Positions 25,707 through 34,270 are shown, counted from the first letter of the stretch. The stretch: DNA of 64,000 nucleotides from Clostridia bacterium (GCA_024404095.1 JAKSQO010000009.1:1-64000), one strand, 5' to 3'. Notes: generated from the letters alone by a model not told the origin. A program made the numbers and translations.

Positions 25707-26414
25707 ATGGAAGCATTAAAAATCTGTCTAACAGCAGTATTATCTATTACAGAGCTGTTTATTCTGACTAAAATTATGGGTAAACGTCAGATGTCGCAAT
25801 TAAGCCTGTTCGACTATATAAACGGCATCACAATCGGGTCAATAGCCGCAGAAATGGCAATCAGCCCGCTAAATCAGATATGGAAATATGCAATTGCAAT
25901 TGCGATTTACGGCCTTTTTGCTTTTGCGTTTTCCCTGCTCTCAAACAAATCCATTATTTTCAGACGTCTTTTTGTCGGAAAATCGCTGATACTGATGAAC
26001 AACGGAAAAATTTTCAGAAAGAATCTTGCAAAATCGAAGCTCGATTTGAACGAGTTTTTGGAGCAATGCCGAATAGGAGGATATTTTAACCCTGACGATC
26101 TTCAGACTGTAATAATGGAAGCCAACGGACATCTGAGCTTCCTGCCGAAGGCTGATGTTCGCCCGACTAATCCCAAGGACTTCAATATAACTCCGCAAAA
26201 AGAAACTCCGCCTGTGGTCGTAATTTCCGATGGAAGTATTCTGCACGGAAACCTTAAAGCCATAGGTAAAAATGAAATATGGCTAAGAAATAAGCTAAAG
26301 GAGAATAGCTGCTCCCCTGTCAGCAAGATTTTTCTTGCAATGTGGGATAGTGGCGATACGCTTTACGTTTTTGATATAAATAACGAAGAAAAGCCAAACG
26401 ACATTTATTTGTAA
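25707..26414 (+). CDS. DUF421 (YetF-like) membrane protein
   Basis: 235 residues with an N-terminal trio of membrane segments (about 5-22, 50-66, 60-80) and a cytoplasmic domain of the YetF type: KIMGKRQMSQLSLFDYINGITIGSIAAE is the characteristic block after the first helix, and LDEFLEQCR-like LNEFLEQCRIGGYF and PVVVISDGSILHGNL follow. YetF/YdfS-like proteins are inner-membrane proteins of unclear function, some found in the spore membrane. No strong SD is seen before the ATG. It converges on the next gene with 4 bp between the stops. Confidence 0.85.
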   Translation: MEALKICLTAVLSITELFILTKIMGKRQMSQLSLFDYINGITIGSIAAEMAISPLNQIWKYAIAIAIYGLFAFAFSLLSNKSIIFRRLFVGKSLILMNNGKIFRKNLAKSKLDLNEFLEQCRIGGYFNPDDLQTVIMEANGHLSFLPKADVRPTNPKDFNITPQKETPPVVVISDGSILHGNLKAIGKNEIWLRNKLKENSCSPVSKIFLAMWDSGDTLYVFDINNEEKPNDIYL

Positions 26415-26418
26415 TATA

Positions 26419-27138
26419 TCAATGTTGAAACGCTTCGTTAACCGCTTCTTTAATTTTAATAATTTCATCTGCACTTACAGGTTCGGCTGTATCCTCAAAA
26501 TCATTGCCGTCTATACTGTTGCCGGTCAAAGCTTTTATCCACGTAAGAGCAAGGGCATATCTGCCTGCACCGAGCGAAGCGTGGAATGTGTCACGGTGGC
26601 ACTTAATCCCCTTCGCCGTCATATTTTCAAAAACTTGTCCGGAAGGAATAATCCCGTCCGCTTTACATTCTTCAGCAACACGGAAATAGTTTTCTTTAAT
26701 GCTTACAAACATTTCTTTCATTGTGGTAAATCCGTTCTCTGCAAGTCGCTGAGAGCCATTCTCGTATCCCCACGTCTGATGAATGAAGACTTTAGCATTC
26801 GCCTGTTTTCCACGGATGAATCTGACAAGTTCAGAAGCATAAGGCTGATAGGTTGAATAAAAAGCAGAAAAATGGCTTGCCTGCTGAACGGTGACGACAT
26901 CCCATGTGCCTTTTTCGAGTGCTTCATTAAGCGAGACCTTAATATGTGTATTCTCACCGTTTATTTCAAGCTCATAAGCCTTTTCTCCGCTTATCATATT
27001 ATTGTAGTGCCTTTCAAGCGAGCAACCGCCGATATAAAGATTCTCGGCATAAATCTCAACCCCCTGCTTTTCCGCCGCACGGCTCAGATAGCTTGTCGCG
27101 TCCTCAGAAAAGCTGTTGCCGATACAAAGAATTTTCAT
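26419..27138 (-). CDS. DUF4886 SGNH-like hydrolase
   Basis: 239-residue protein with an SGNH-hydrolase start: MKILCIGNSFSEDATSYL (the nucleophile Ser lies in GNSFS) and downstream VTVQQASH plus a C-terminal DTFHASLGAGRYAL, consistent with the catalytic Asp-x-x-His. DUF4886 members occur in gut anaerobes and are presumed esterases or acyl hydrolases; substrate unknown. No signal peptide is seen, so it is cytoplasmic. The start at 27138 is favoured by AAGGGGAG upstream over an in-frame codon at 27159. Confidence 0.8.
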   Translation of the reverse strand: MKILCIGNSFSEDATSYLSRAAEKQGVEIYAENLYIGGCSLERHYNNMISGEKAYELEINGENTHIKVSLNEALEKGTWDVVTVQQASHFSAFYSTYQPYASELVRFIRGKQANAKVFIHQTWGYENGSQRLAENGFTTMKEMFVSIKENYFRVAEECKADGIIPSGQVFENMTAKGIKCHRDTFHASLGAGRYALALTWIKALTGNSIDGNDFEDTAEPVSADEIIKIKEAVNEAFQH

Positions 27139-27226
27139 CTTGTTCTCCCCTTTATACAATTTCAGAAACTGTAAAGTATTTTAGCACCGTTCATTGAAGA
27201 ATACAATACTTTTCCGTAATTACAAT

Positions 27227-27284
27227 GGCTCGCCCGAGAGCTGCCGCTCTCGGCACGCACGCGGACTTTCAAACAGTCCACCGG
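27227..27284. repeat. 58-bp direct repeat, copy 1
   Basis: Differs from copy 2 (27341-27398) by one base. It contains a perfect 8-bp hairpin CCGAGAGC/GCTCTCGG with a 4-nt loop followed by a GGACT/AGTCC stem. Higher in GC than its surroundings. The stretch 27139-27492 otherwise holds only this repeat pair and the tRNA terminator. Confidence 0.85.
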
Positions 27285-27340
27285 GTTTTTAAATGTGCTT
27301 CTCAAACAATCTGTTTTGAATTATTTTTTCAGGATGACGA

Positions 27341-27398
27341 GGCTCGCCCGAGAGCTACCGCTCTCGGCACGCACGCGGACTTTCAAACAGTCCACCGG
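27341..27398. repeat. 58-bp direct repeat, copy 2
   Basis: Same unit as copy 1 with a single G-to-A change in the hairpin loop; the copies are separated by 56 bp of AT-rich sequence. The sequence after it (27399-27430) partly repeats the CGGACTGTTTGAA theme as an inverted copy. Located immediately behind the tRNA-operon terminator. Confidence 0.85.
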
Positions 27399-27463
27399 AC
27401 TGTTTGAATCAGCTTCGCTGACCGTCCTGTTCGAGCCTCTATCCTATTTCTTTCCAAAGCAAA

Positions 27464-27485
27464 AAGACACCCCGTTGGGTGTCTT
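27464..27485 (-). terminator. Terminator of the tRNA operon
   Basis: Stem AAGACACCC/GGGTGTCTT with a 4-nt loop and a TTTTTGC tail on the minus strand, eight bases beyond the encoded CCA of tRNA-Gly. Confidence 0.88.
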
Positions 27486-27492
27486 CTTGCTT

Positions 27493-27568
27493 TGGAGCGG
27501 ATGACGAGACTCGAACTCGCTACCTCCACCTTGGCAAGGTGGCGCTCTACCAGATGAGCTACATCCGC
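27493..27568 (-). tRNA. tRNA-Gly (GCC)
   Basis: On the minus strand a 7-bp acceptor GCGGATG/CATCCGC, anticodon arm CCACC-TTGCCAA-GGTGG with GCC anticodon, GTTCGAGTC T-arm and an encoded CCA end. Last of three tRNAs in one transcript. Confidence 0.96.
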
Positions 27569-27573
27569 ATATA

Positions 27574-27648
27574 TGGTGACCCGGACGAGAATCGAACTCG
27601 TGTTACCGCCGTGAAAGGGCGGTGTCTTGACCGCTTGACCACCGGGCC
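27574..27648 (-). tRNA. tRNA-Glu (TTC)
   Basis: Minus strand; acceptor GGCCCGG/CCGGGTC with a G-U pair, anticodon arm CCGCC-CTTTCAC-GGCGG giving TTC, T-arm GTTCGATTC and encoded CCA. Five bases from tRNA-Gly. Confidence 0.96.
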
Positions 27649-27654
27649 ATCATA

Positions 27655-27731
27655 TGGTAGCGGCAGTGGGATTCGAACCTACGACCAATCGGGTATGAAC
27701 CGAGTACTCTAGCCAGCTGAGCTATGCCGCC
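27655..27731 (-). tRNA. tRNA-Met (CAT), elongator type
   Basis: Minus strand; acceptor starts GGCGGCA with a first G-U pair, anticodon loop TTCATAC giving CAT, encoded CCA. The paired first base and lack of three G-C pairs in the anticodon stem argue for elongator rather than initiator; a lysidine tRNA-Ile2 cannot be fully excluded. First tRNA of the operon. Confidence 0.9.
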
Positions 27732-27762
27732 ATATGTTGTGTCGCCTCACGACGACTTGCTT

Positions 27763-27791
27763 ATTATATACGATACTTTTCTAAATGTCAA
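27763..27791 (-). promoter_or_regulatory. Consensus promoter of the tRNA operon
   Basis: TTGACA (27786-27791), 17 bp, TATAAT (27763-27768) on the minus strand, 31 bases before the tRNA-Met 5' end. Confidence 0.92.
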
Positions 27792-27843
27792 GATATTTTT
27801 TGAAATTTTTAAAAAATTTTTATATAGATAATTATTTTCGATA

Positions 27844-27872
27844 TTGATTTTTAAAACACAAAGTAATATAAT
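27844..27872 (+). promoter_or_regulatory. SigA-type promoter of polysaccharide deacetylase gene
   Basis: TTGATT (27844-27849), 17 bp, TATAAT (27867-27872) on the plus strand, 25 bases before the chosen start codon. Confidence 0.8.
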
Positions 27873-27897
27873 ATACAATCGAAAGGCGATGATAAAA

Positions 27898-28764
27898 ATG
27901 AAGCAAAACAAAAAGATGCTGGTTGTCGCTGTTGCCGCTATTCTTCTGGTATGCGCAATTACCGCAATCGGAGTAAACAGTAAAAAACACGATATTCAAC
28001 CACAAAAAACAAAACCTGTTGACGAAAACATAACTCACGTCACAACTGAAACCACTACCGAAGCTCCGACAACCAAAAGATTCAATTCAGATGACAAGCT
28101 GATTGCGCTCACCTTTGATGACGGACCGTACTCACCTGTTACAGAACGAATTCTCGATGTACTTGAGAAGAACAACTCCGTTGCAACATTCTTTGTTGTC
28201 GGTGACAGAGTAGACACTTATCAAAAGTCGCTCAAGCGTGCTTTTGATTTGGGATGCCAGATTGGTTCTCATACCTACTCGCACACATATCTTAAAAGCA
28301 GCACTTCGGATGAGGTTATCAAATCCGAAATCGACAAATCTCTTTCTGCGATCAAAAACATCACAGGCGAAGACGTTATCATCATGCGTCCTCCGGGAGG
28401 ATTTTGCAACGAAAGAATCTCACTTCCCGAGATTATGTGGAGTGTTGATTCTTTGGACTGGAAAAACCGTAACGCAGACAAGAATTACAACAATGTTATG
28501 AACAACGTATATGACGGTTGTATCGTTCTTATGCATGACCTCTACCCTGCAACAGCAGATGCAGTTGAAAGAATTGTTCCTCAGCTTATCGCAGACGGAT
28601 ACAAGCTTGTAACAGTCAGCGAGCTTATGGAAGCACGCGGAATTACAATGGAAGCAGGCAAATCCTATAACAGTGCAAAGCCTGTTGTTGAAGAAACAAC
28701 TTCCGAAGCAACATCAACAACATCAACAGTATCAACCGAATACACTCCGGATACTGTTGAATAA
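27898..28764 (+). CDS. Membrane-anchored polysaccharide deacetylase (NodB domain)
   Basis: 288-residue CE4 esterase. A membrane anchor or signal at about 6-25 is followed by a Thr-rich linker and the NodB domain with TFDDGPYSP (catalytic Asp and metal Asp), SHTYSHTYL (metal His pair), MRPPGG and MHDLYP. A second Thr/Ser-rich tail ends the protein. Such enzymes deacetylate GlcNAc or MurNAc of the cell wall outside the membrane; related proteins act in sporulation. The start at 27898 is chosen over the ATG at 27889, which is only two bases from the GAAAGG SD; neither spacing is ideal. Confidence 0.9.
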   Translation: MKQNKKMLVVAVAAILLVCAITAIGVNSKKHDIQPQKTKPVDENITHVTTETTTEAPTTKRFNSDDKLIALTFDDGPYSPVTERILDVLEKNNSVATFFVVGDRVDTYQKSLKRAFDLGCQIGSHTYSHTYLKSSTSDEVIKSEIDKSLSAIKNITGEDVIIMRPPGGFCNERISLPEIMWSVDSLDWKNRNADKNYNNVMNNVYDGCIVLMHDLYPATADAVERIVPQLIADGYKLVTVSELMEARGITMEAGKSYNSAKPVVEETTSEATSTTSTVSTEYTPDTVE

Positions 28765-28780
28765 CAAAAGCATAAAAATA

Positions 28781-28804
28781 AAGGTGGCGGAAAACCGTCA
28801 CCTT
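28781..28804. terminator. Bidirectional terminator
   Basis: Stem AAGGTGgCGG/CCGtCACCTT with an AAAA loop and T-runs on both sides (ATTTTTT on the plus, TATTTTT on the minus strand). It ends both the deacetylase gene and the convergent gene at 28823. Confidence 0.88.
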
Positions 28805-28822
28805 ATTTTTTATGTAGATTTA

Positions 28823-29362
28823 TCAGCCGATAAAGCCTGTGTCGGGGATTGTTGTTGAATCTACACCGTAATCAACATCTCCGCCGTCAAAGTAATAATC
28901 GCTTGAGCCGTCTGTTGAAGCGTCCGCGCCGTTATCTGCTGCTTCTCCGCCGAATACGTTGTCAAATACCTCGCCTGCTCCGTCAAGAGCCTGACCGAGA
29001 AGTTCCGAGTCAACACCGCAATCCTCAAGGAAATCGCCGACAAATTCCTTAGCCTTCTGCTTATTCTTAAGGTCAGCAACATCATAGCCCTTGCTGTTTA
29101 CATATGAAGCAAACTCAAGGAGAAGTGCGTTAATGTCTTCATTTGTCGCACCCTTCTTAACAGCCTCAACAAAATCATCAGCAATAGCCTGTGCGTGCTC
29201 ATCGCCTTCAAGAGCTGCAAGAACATCATCAACGCTGCCCTGAATGCCTTCTGCAGTAACAACAGGTGATGACTCAACAGGTTCCTCGTCAACAGCAAGT
29301 GCAGTATATGCAGCCGTTACAGCAAGAATACTTGCGAGAGCGATTGCTAAAACTTTTTTCAT
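28823..29362 (-). CDS. Secreted acidic protein of unknown function
   Basis: Not recognised. 179 residues: a clear signal peptide (MKKVLAIALASILAVTAAYTALA, cleavage near 23), an alpha-helical Ala/Glu/Asp-rich middle, and an Asp/Gly/Ser-rich acidic end that stops at TIPDTGFIG. The IPDTG resembles a sortase motif but no hydrophobic segment or basic tail follows. Strong SD (AAAGGAAG) and its own consensus-like promoter suggest good expression. No operon partner. Confidence 0.75.
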   Translation of the reverse strand: MKKVLAIALASILAVTAAYTALAVDEEPVESSPVVTAEGIQGSVDDVLAALEGDEHAQAIADDFVEAVKKGATNEDINALLLEFASYVNSKGYDVADLKNKQKAKEFVGDFLEDCGVDSELLGQALDGAGEVFDNVFGGEAADNGADASTDGSSDYYFDGGDVDYGVDSTTIPDTGFIG

Positions 29363-29397
29363 AAAAAAACTTCCTTTCTACAGTATATTACGTTGCT

Positions 29398-29426
29398 ATT
29401 CTATACTAAATCATTTTATTTGTCAA
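29398..29426 (-). promoter_or_regulatory. SigA-type promoter for secreted acidic protein
   Basis: TTGACA (29421-29426), 17 bp, TAGAAT (29398-29403) on the minus strand, 35 bases before the start codon. Confidence 0.85.
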
Positions 29427-29452
29427 TAGAGCTGCCCGAATATATAGTTTTT

Positions 29453-30370
29453 TTACCATACAAAGGTAACTATATAAGGCTTTCCTGATTCTTCGGGAGC
29501 GACAACTGAATAGTTCCTGATATTTCTTGCAGATGACGTACTTCCCTCAGCAAATCCCATCTCTTCAAGCGCATCTGTAAATGCATCCATACGGTCAAAA
29601 TTAAGCTTAACGCTTACAATCATAGCAAGGTCAGACGGTTTTGCTCCGCCGTTTACAAAGCTGTATCTCCAACCCGAATTAACGCTTGTTTCATTAAATC
29701 CGGTAACCTTACTGTCACCGTTATAAAGTTGCGCCTTGCATACAATCCCTGCCTGATCCGACACTTTTTTATAACCGTTATTACTGCTTTGACGGGTATA
29801 AAATCCTGCTTCACATCCAACTGTTGACGAACCGTAAGCGCCCTTATGAAACTCAAACAGCCAGTCATTATTCTTACCGTCCACAAATTTAACATCAAGA
29901 TGCTCAAAATTGCTGTTGGTGAGCTTTGCCCTTGCCTCGCTGTCGTTATAGCCCTCAGTTCTCAGCGGTGTAAGTGTTTTGGTAACGCCCTCCTGCTGTG
30001 AGGTTGTTGTGGTCGTCGTAGTTGACGGAATTACTTTTATAGTTGTTGTCGGCTTAGCAGTTGTAGCAGTCGGCTTTGTTGTCTGTGAAGAAGGTGTAAC
30101 AGGCACAGGATTGACGTTCGGGATAACATATGCTGACGGAGCTTCATATACTACCGAATTCCCCTCACCGTCAACAAGGTACGACTGACCGTCAGCACCG
30201 ATAACAATTTCCGAACCGTCAGGGATGTTCTCATAATCGCCGTTAAGTACGATTTTATCGCTGTCGGTTGTAGTTTTATCCTCCTGCGTTATCTTTTTGC
30301 CGCATCCCGCAAAAGAAGCGGACAATACAACAATAAGCACACCTAAAACTGCTGTAATTCTCTTGTTCAT
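29453..30370 (-). CDS. Lipoprotein with Thr-rich linker, unknown function
   Basis: 305 residues. The N-terminus is a lipoprotein signal with lipobox SFAGC (Cys about 22). A polar region, a Pro/Thr linker (KPTTTIKVIPSTTTTTTTS, about 105-130) and a C-terminal domain of about 160 residues follow; I do not recognise the domain. GAGGAAGAG supports the start at 30370; an open frame extends upstream without one. It sits directly downstream of recN, in the place where many sporulating clostridia have spoIVB and spo0A, and shows no similarity by eye to either. Confidence 0.75.
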   Translation of the reverse strand: MNKRITAVLGVLIVVLSASFAGCGKKITQEDKTTTDSDKIVLNGDYENIPDGSEIVIGADGQSYLVDGEGNSVVYEAPSAYVIPNVNPVPVTPSSQTTKPTATTAKPTTTIKVIPSTTTTTTTSQQEGVTKTLTPLRTEGYNDSEARAKLTNSNFEHLDVKFVDGKNNDWLFEFHKGAYGSSTVGCEAGFYTRQSSNNGYKKVSDQAGIVCKAQLYNGDSKVTGFNETSVNSGWRYSFVNGGAKPSDLAMIVSVKLNFDRMDAFTDALEEMGFAEGSTSSARNIRNYSVVAPEESGKPYIVTFVW

Positions 30371-30446
30371 TAGCTCTTCCTCTTTTAAATATATTACCGC
30401 ATATGTCGATTTTAGCACATTGCAATTGTTTTTACAATAGCAATTT

Positions 30447-32108
30447 TTACCCGTTTCCTGCGGCAATCAGCATTTCCTTTGCGCTCTGCCGCTGAAGCTC
30501 GGTAATCTCAATACCACCCATAATTCGTGCGATTTCATCAGTTCTGTCCTCTGAAAGCAGAGGTCTGATTTCGGTATATGTCTTGCCGTCACGCACCGAC
30601 TTACTGATATACAGATGAACGTCACCCTGCGCAGCTATCTGAGCGAGATGAGTTACGCACACAACCTGTCTGCCCTTTGAAGCCTGGCGAAGCTTCATTG
30701 CAATTTTCTGTGCCGCACGTCCGCTGACACCTGTATCAATTTCATCAAAAATCATTGTTCCGACATTGTCGCCGTCGGCAAGCACGTTCTTGATTGCAAG
30801 CATAATTCTTGAAAGCTCACCGCCCGAAGCAATTCTCGCAAGCGGCTTCGGTTCTTCGCCCGCATTGGCTGAAATCAGAAATTCAATCTCATCTCTTCCG
30901 TTTTCGGAAAGCGGAATTTCTTTTCGGCTGACCGCAAACTGCACGTTCGGCATATCAAGAAATTCAAGCTCGGAGCAGATTGCGTCACTTAACTTTCTGC
31001 CTGCTTCCGTTCTGACAGCTGTAAGTCTGTCTGCCAGCTCTTCGGCTTTTCGGAGAGCTTCTTTTTCCTGTGCAAGAAGCTTTTTCTGCTTTTCTTCAGA
31101 AAAGCTTATGCTTTCCAGTTCTTCTCTCGCCTTTTCAAGATAAGCGAGCATTTCCTCTTCGGTCTGACCGTACTTTCTTGAAAACCTGTAAAGCAGGTCA
31201 AGACGTTCCTCAATTTCGTTTAAATCATTCTCATCAAAGTCCAGCTCAGAAAGGCTGTCACGGATAATTTCCGCCGCATCCTCAAGCTCATATCTGATAT
31301 CCGCTACCCTCTGTGCAGTTTCGTTAAGTGAATCCATATACGTTCCTGCACGTTCAAGCTCGGAAGCGGCAGAGGCAATACAGTCAATTCCGCCGTTATC
31401 GCACTTAAGCATTTCAAAGGCTGAGTTCAGGTTTTCAATAACACGCTGTGAATTATTGTAAAGTGCCTTTCTTTCGTTAAGCTCGTCCCACTCACCTATT
31501 GTTATATCAGCCTTTTCAAGCTCGTCAATCTGATAAGTCAGCAGATCTATGCGCTGTGCCTTTTCCTGCTCGTTCGTATTTATACTTCTGAGCGCACTTC
31601 TTATCCTGCAAAGCTCGCTGTATGCCTCGGCATACTGAGCGATAAGTTCACCGTCATCTGCATAGCTGTCAACAAATCCGCAATGCTTTTCAGGCTGAAG
31701 AAGTGCCTGATTATCGTGCTGACCGTGAATATCAATCAATGCTCTGCCAAGATTTTTCAGCATTGAAACTGTAACCGGAAATCCGTTAGCACGGCAGACA
31801 TTTCTGCCGTCACGGTTGAGCGTCCGGTTGATAATCAGAACGTTGTCATCACATTCAATCCCGTTATCATCAAGCATTGATTTGACATCATCACCGATAT
31901 CCTCAAACACCGCATAAACCTTTGCGCTGTCCGCACCCGTTCTGATAAGCTCGCGTGAAGTACGTTCGCCGAGGATAGCATTGATTGAGTCGATAACAAT
32001 TGACTTACCTGCACCCGTTTCACCTGTCAGAACATTGAGTCCGCAGCCGAATTCAATCGCCGCACTTTCAATGATAGCAACATTTTCAATTTTTAAGCTT
32101 GTGAGCAT
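30447..32108 (-). CDS. recN: DNA repair protein RecN
   Basis: SMC-like ATPase of 553 residues acting early at double-strand breaks. Walker A GETGAGKS (about 30), long coiled-coil middle, ABC signature ASGGELSRIMLA near 428 and Walker B MIFDEIDTGVSG. Standard length. It follows argR by 31 bp on the same strand; the argR-recN pairing is typical of Firmicutes. No LexA-type box was found in the short gap. Confidence 0.97.
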   Translation of the reverse strand: MLTSLKIENVAIIESAAIEFGCGLNVLTGETGAGKSIVIDSINAILGERTSRELIRTGADSAKVYAVFEDIGDDVKSMLDDNGIECDDNVLIINRTLNRDGRNVCRANGFPVTVSMLKNLGRALIDIHGQHDNQALLQPEKHCGFVDSYADDGELIAQYAEAYSELCRIRSALRSINTNEQEKAQRIDLLTYQIDELEKADITIGEWDELNERKALYNNSQRVIENLNSAFEMLKCDNGGIDCIASAASELERAGTYMDSLNETAQRVADIRYELEDAAEIIRDSLSELDFDENDLNEIEERLDLLYRFSRKYGQTEEEMLAYLEKAREELESISFSEEKQKKLLAQEKEALRKAEELADRLTAVRTEAGRKLSDAICSELEFLDMPNVQFAVSRKEIPLSENGRDEIEFLISANAGEEPKPLARIASGGELSRIMLAIKNVLADGDNVGTMIFDEIDTGVSGRAAQKIAMKLRQASKGRQVVCVTHLAQIAAQGDVHLYISKSVRDGKTYTEIRPLLSEDRTDEIARIMGGIEITELQRQSAKEMLIAAGNG

Positions 32109-32139
32109 AATACCACATCCGCTGAAAATTATTGTAAAA

Positions 32140-32592
32140 TCAGTTTTTTAACATTCTGTCAATGGAATCCTTAAGCTCGTTTGCAAGAGCCTCGGTACGG
32201 CAGAGAGCAAAAATTGTATCGTCACCTGCAATCGTTCCGACAAGGCCCTCCCATTGCATATTTTCAAACGTAGCGCAGGCAGCCTGAGCCATACCTGTGT
32301 GGCACTTAATAACAACTATATTACCTGCAAAATCGGAGGAAATTACAGAATGTGAGAAAATAACATTAAACTTTGAAAGATATTCTTCCGTTTCGCTCTT
32401 TCCCTCAACATAGCTGTAGCTGCCGTTTTTGTTCATTTGTTTTATAAGGCGAAGCTCCTTTATATCGCGTGAAACAGTTGCCTGAGTTGCGTCAAAACCG
32501 TTTTCCTTAAGCTTTTCAAGAAGCTCCTCCTGAGTTGCAATGTCATACTCAGCAATAAGCTTGAGTATCATACTGTGTCTTTTTTTCTTCAT
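32140..32592 (-). CDS. argR: Arginine repressor
   Basis: 150-residue ArgR/AhrC: N-terminal winged helix-turn-helix with ATVSRDIKELRL (recognition helix) and C-terminal oligomerisation/arginine-binding domain with GTIAGDDTIFALCR. Regulates arginine metabolism in response to arginine. AAGGAGAG before the ATG. No arginine genes are present in the window, so its location reflects the conserved recN-argR-nadK synteny rather than local regulation. Confidence 0.96.
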   Translation of the reverse strand: MKKKRHSMILKLIAEYDIATQEELLEKLKENGFDATQATVSRDIKELRLIKQMNKNGSYSYVEGKSETEEYLSKFNVIFSHSVISSDFAGNIVVIKCHTGMAQAACATFENMQWEGLVGTIAGDDTIFALCRTEALANELKDSIDRMLKN

Positions 32593-32605
32593 TTTTTTAC
32601 TCTCC

Positions 32606-33448
32606 TTATAACCGTCTTTGTTCGAGTTTGCTGTTGAGTATATCCAAAAACGTTTCGTTTTTTATTCTTATAAACTCTCCGCACATTTTCGCTCTTGTGA
32701 CCTTTACATAAGAGTCTTTATTTACAGTTATTGTGTCCTCTCCGTCACAGGAAAGTCCGATTTCATCGCCGACCGTGCTGTAAAGTCTGAATTCGGAATC
32801 AGGCTTAAAAATCAACGCCCGTGAGAAAAGTGAGTGAGTGCAGATCGGTGTGAGCAATATGCTTTCAATCTGAGGGTCAACAACAGGTCCGCCTGCCGAA
32901 AGGCTGTAAGCCGTTGAGCCTGTCGGAGTTGAAACAATCACTCCGTCTGCCGTAAAATTATTCAGAAGTCTACCGTTATGCTCGACAGAAATCTCCTCCA
33001 TCTTTATGCGGCCTCCCCTTGCAACAACCGCATCGTTAATGCAGTAGCTTGTCTCCTGCGCCGTGCCGTCCTTGTCACATATCTGAACCTCAAGCATCAT
33101 GCGGCGGTCAATCTCATACTTCCCGTCAAGCAGGTCGCCGAGCATATCCAGCTCGGTAGGTTCAAGTCCTGCCATAAAAGCAATTCGACCTGCGTTGATT
33201 CCGAGAATCGGTTTGCCGTACTTCGCCGCACGGATTATTGTTCCGTCACCGCCGACAGCGATTATGATGTCACACAGTGTTATCATCCTGTCCTTATCGG
33301 TAAATTCAGCTTTGGTCAGATAGAATTTATCCTCAAATTCGGATTCTATATAATACTTTGCGCCCAGATTGTCGAGCTGTTCGCAGACTGCGAGCGACAC
33401 GCTGAGAGCATTTTTTCGAGTAAGGTTGGGTATCAATGCTATTTTCAT
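32606..33448 (-). CDS. nadK: NAD kinase
   Basis: 280-residue enzyme phosphorylating NAD to NADP. GGDGTIIRAAK (about 66) and the second motif CINDAVVARGG, together with TPTGSTAYSLSAGGP, are the family signatures. Located between tlyA and argR with a 12-bp gap to each side, so part of the long minus-strand operon. Confidence 0.96.
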   Translation of the reverse strand: MKIALIPNLTRKNALSVSLAVCEQLDNLGAKYYIESEFEDKFYLTKAEFTDKDRMITLCDIIIAVGGDGTIIRAAKYGKPILGINAGRIAFMAGLEPTELDMLGDLLDGKYEIDRRMMLEVQICDKDGTAQETSYCINDAVVARGGRIKMEEISVEHNGRLLNNFTADGVIVSTPTGSTAYSLSAGGPVVDPQIESILLTPICTHSLFSRALIFKPDSEFRLYSTVGDEIGLSCDGEDTITVNKDSYVKVTRAKMCGEFIRIKNETFLDILNSKLEQRRL

Positions 33449-33460
33449 AAGCTCACCCTC

Positions 33461-34270
33461 TTATTTATCAAGTGTTTCGTGTGAAATTTTCACCAGCTCG
33501 GCAGGAGCTGTTTCGCAGACCTTCTGCGGCTCGTCCGTTTTAATTATATGCATAAGGTATTCGATATTCCCCTCGGGGCCTTTAATCGGTGAAAAGTCGA
33601 GGTTAATTATAGAAAACCCTGTTTCAAGAGCAAAATTGCATATGCCGTCAACAACCTCAACGTGAACCTCGGGGGCACGGACAACGCCCTTTTTGCCGAT
33701 TTTTTCACGTCCCGCCTCAAACTGAGGCTTGATAAGGCATACAGCCTCACCGCCGTCCTTAAGAAGCTGACGCAGAACAGGAAGAATAATCTTAAGCGAG
33801 ATAAACGAAACATCCACACTTGCGAAATCTATCTCCTCGGGAATCTGCTCGTGAGTTACATAGCGGAAGTTTGTACGTTCCATATTCACAACACGCTCGT
33901 CCGTTCTCAGCTTCCATGCAAGCTGACCGTAGCCGACATCAATCGCATAAACTTTAGTCGCACCGTAGCTGAGCATACAATCGGTAAATCCGCCTGTCGA
34001 AGCACCGATATCCATACAGATACAGTTTTCGAGGTTAATGCCGAAATTTTTTGCCGCTTTCTGAAGCTTAAGTCCGCCTCTGCTGACGAACGGGTTCTGA
34101 CTTCCTCTGACCTCAATTTCATCATCGGGTTTAACCGTTGCGCCGGCTTTGAGCTCCTTCTGACCGTTCAGATAAACCTGACCTGCCATGATGAGTGCCT
34201 TTGCCTTTTCACGTGAGGGAACAAGTCCGCGATTTGTGAGTGCGATATCAAGTCTGATTTTATCCGCCAT
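33461..34270 (-). CDS. tlyA: TlyA-family rRNA methyltransferase/hemolysin-like protein
   Basis: 269 residues: an N-terminal S4 RNA-binding domain (RLDIALTNRGLVPSREKAKALI) and an FtsJ-like Rossmann methyltransferase domain with DIGASTGGFTDCML. TlyA of mycobacteria makes 2'-O-methylcytidines in 16S and 23S rRNA; the clostridial homologue's target is assumed. It begins two bases after the dxs stop with GAGGTG as SD. Confidence 0.93.
   Translation of the reverse strand: MADKIRLDIALTNRGLVPSREKAKALIMAGQVYLNGQKELKAGATVKPDDEIEVRGSQNPFVSRGGLKLQKAAKNFGINLENCICMDIGASTGGFTDCMLSYGATKVYAIDVGYGQLAWKLRTDERVVNMERTNFRYVTHEQIPEEIDFASVDVSFISLKIILPVLRQLLKDGGEAVCLIKPQFEAGREKIGKKGVVRAPEVHVEVVDGICNFALETGFSIINLDFSPIKGPEGNIEYLMHIIKTDEPQKVCETAPAELVKISHETLDK

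Noticed and set aside
27227..27398. Possible two-unit CRISPR array
   Set aside because: Only two units of 58 bp with an AT-rich spacer of 56 bp and no cas genes nearby; hairpin-rich intergenic repeat fits better.
27225..27712. Short plus-strand open frames across the repeat and tRNA genes
   Set aside because: They follow the duplicated 58-bp repeat and the antisense of three clear tRNAs, have no SD, and encode no recognisable protein.
28823..28860. IPDTG as a sortase anchoring signal
   Set aside because: No hydrophobic segment or positively charged tail follows; the stop codon comes three residues later.
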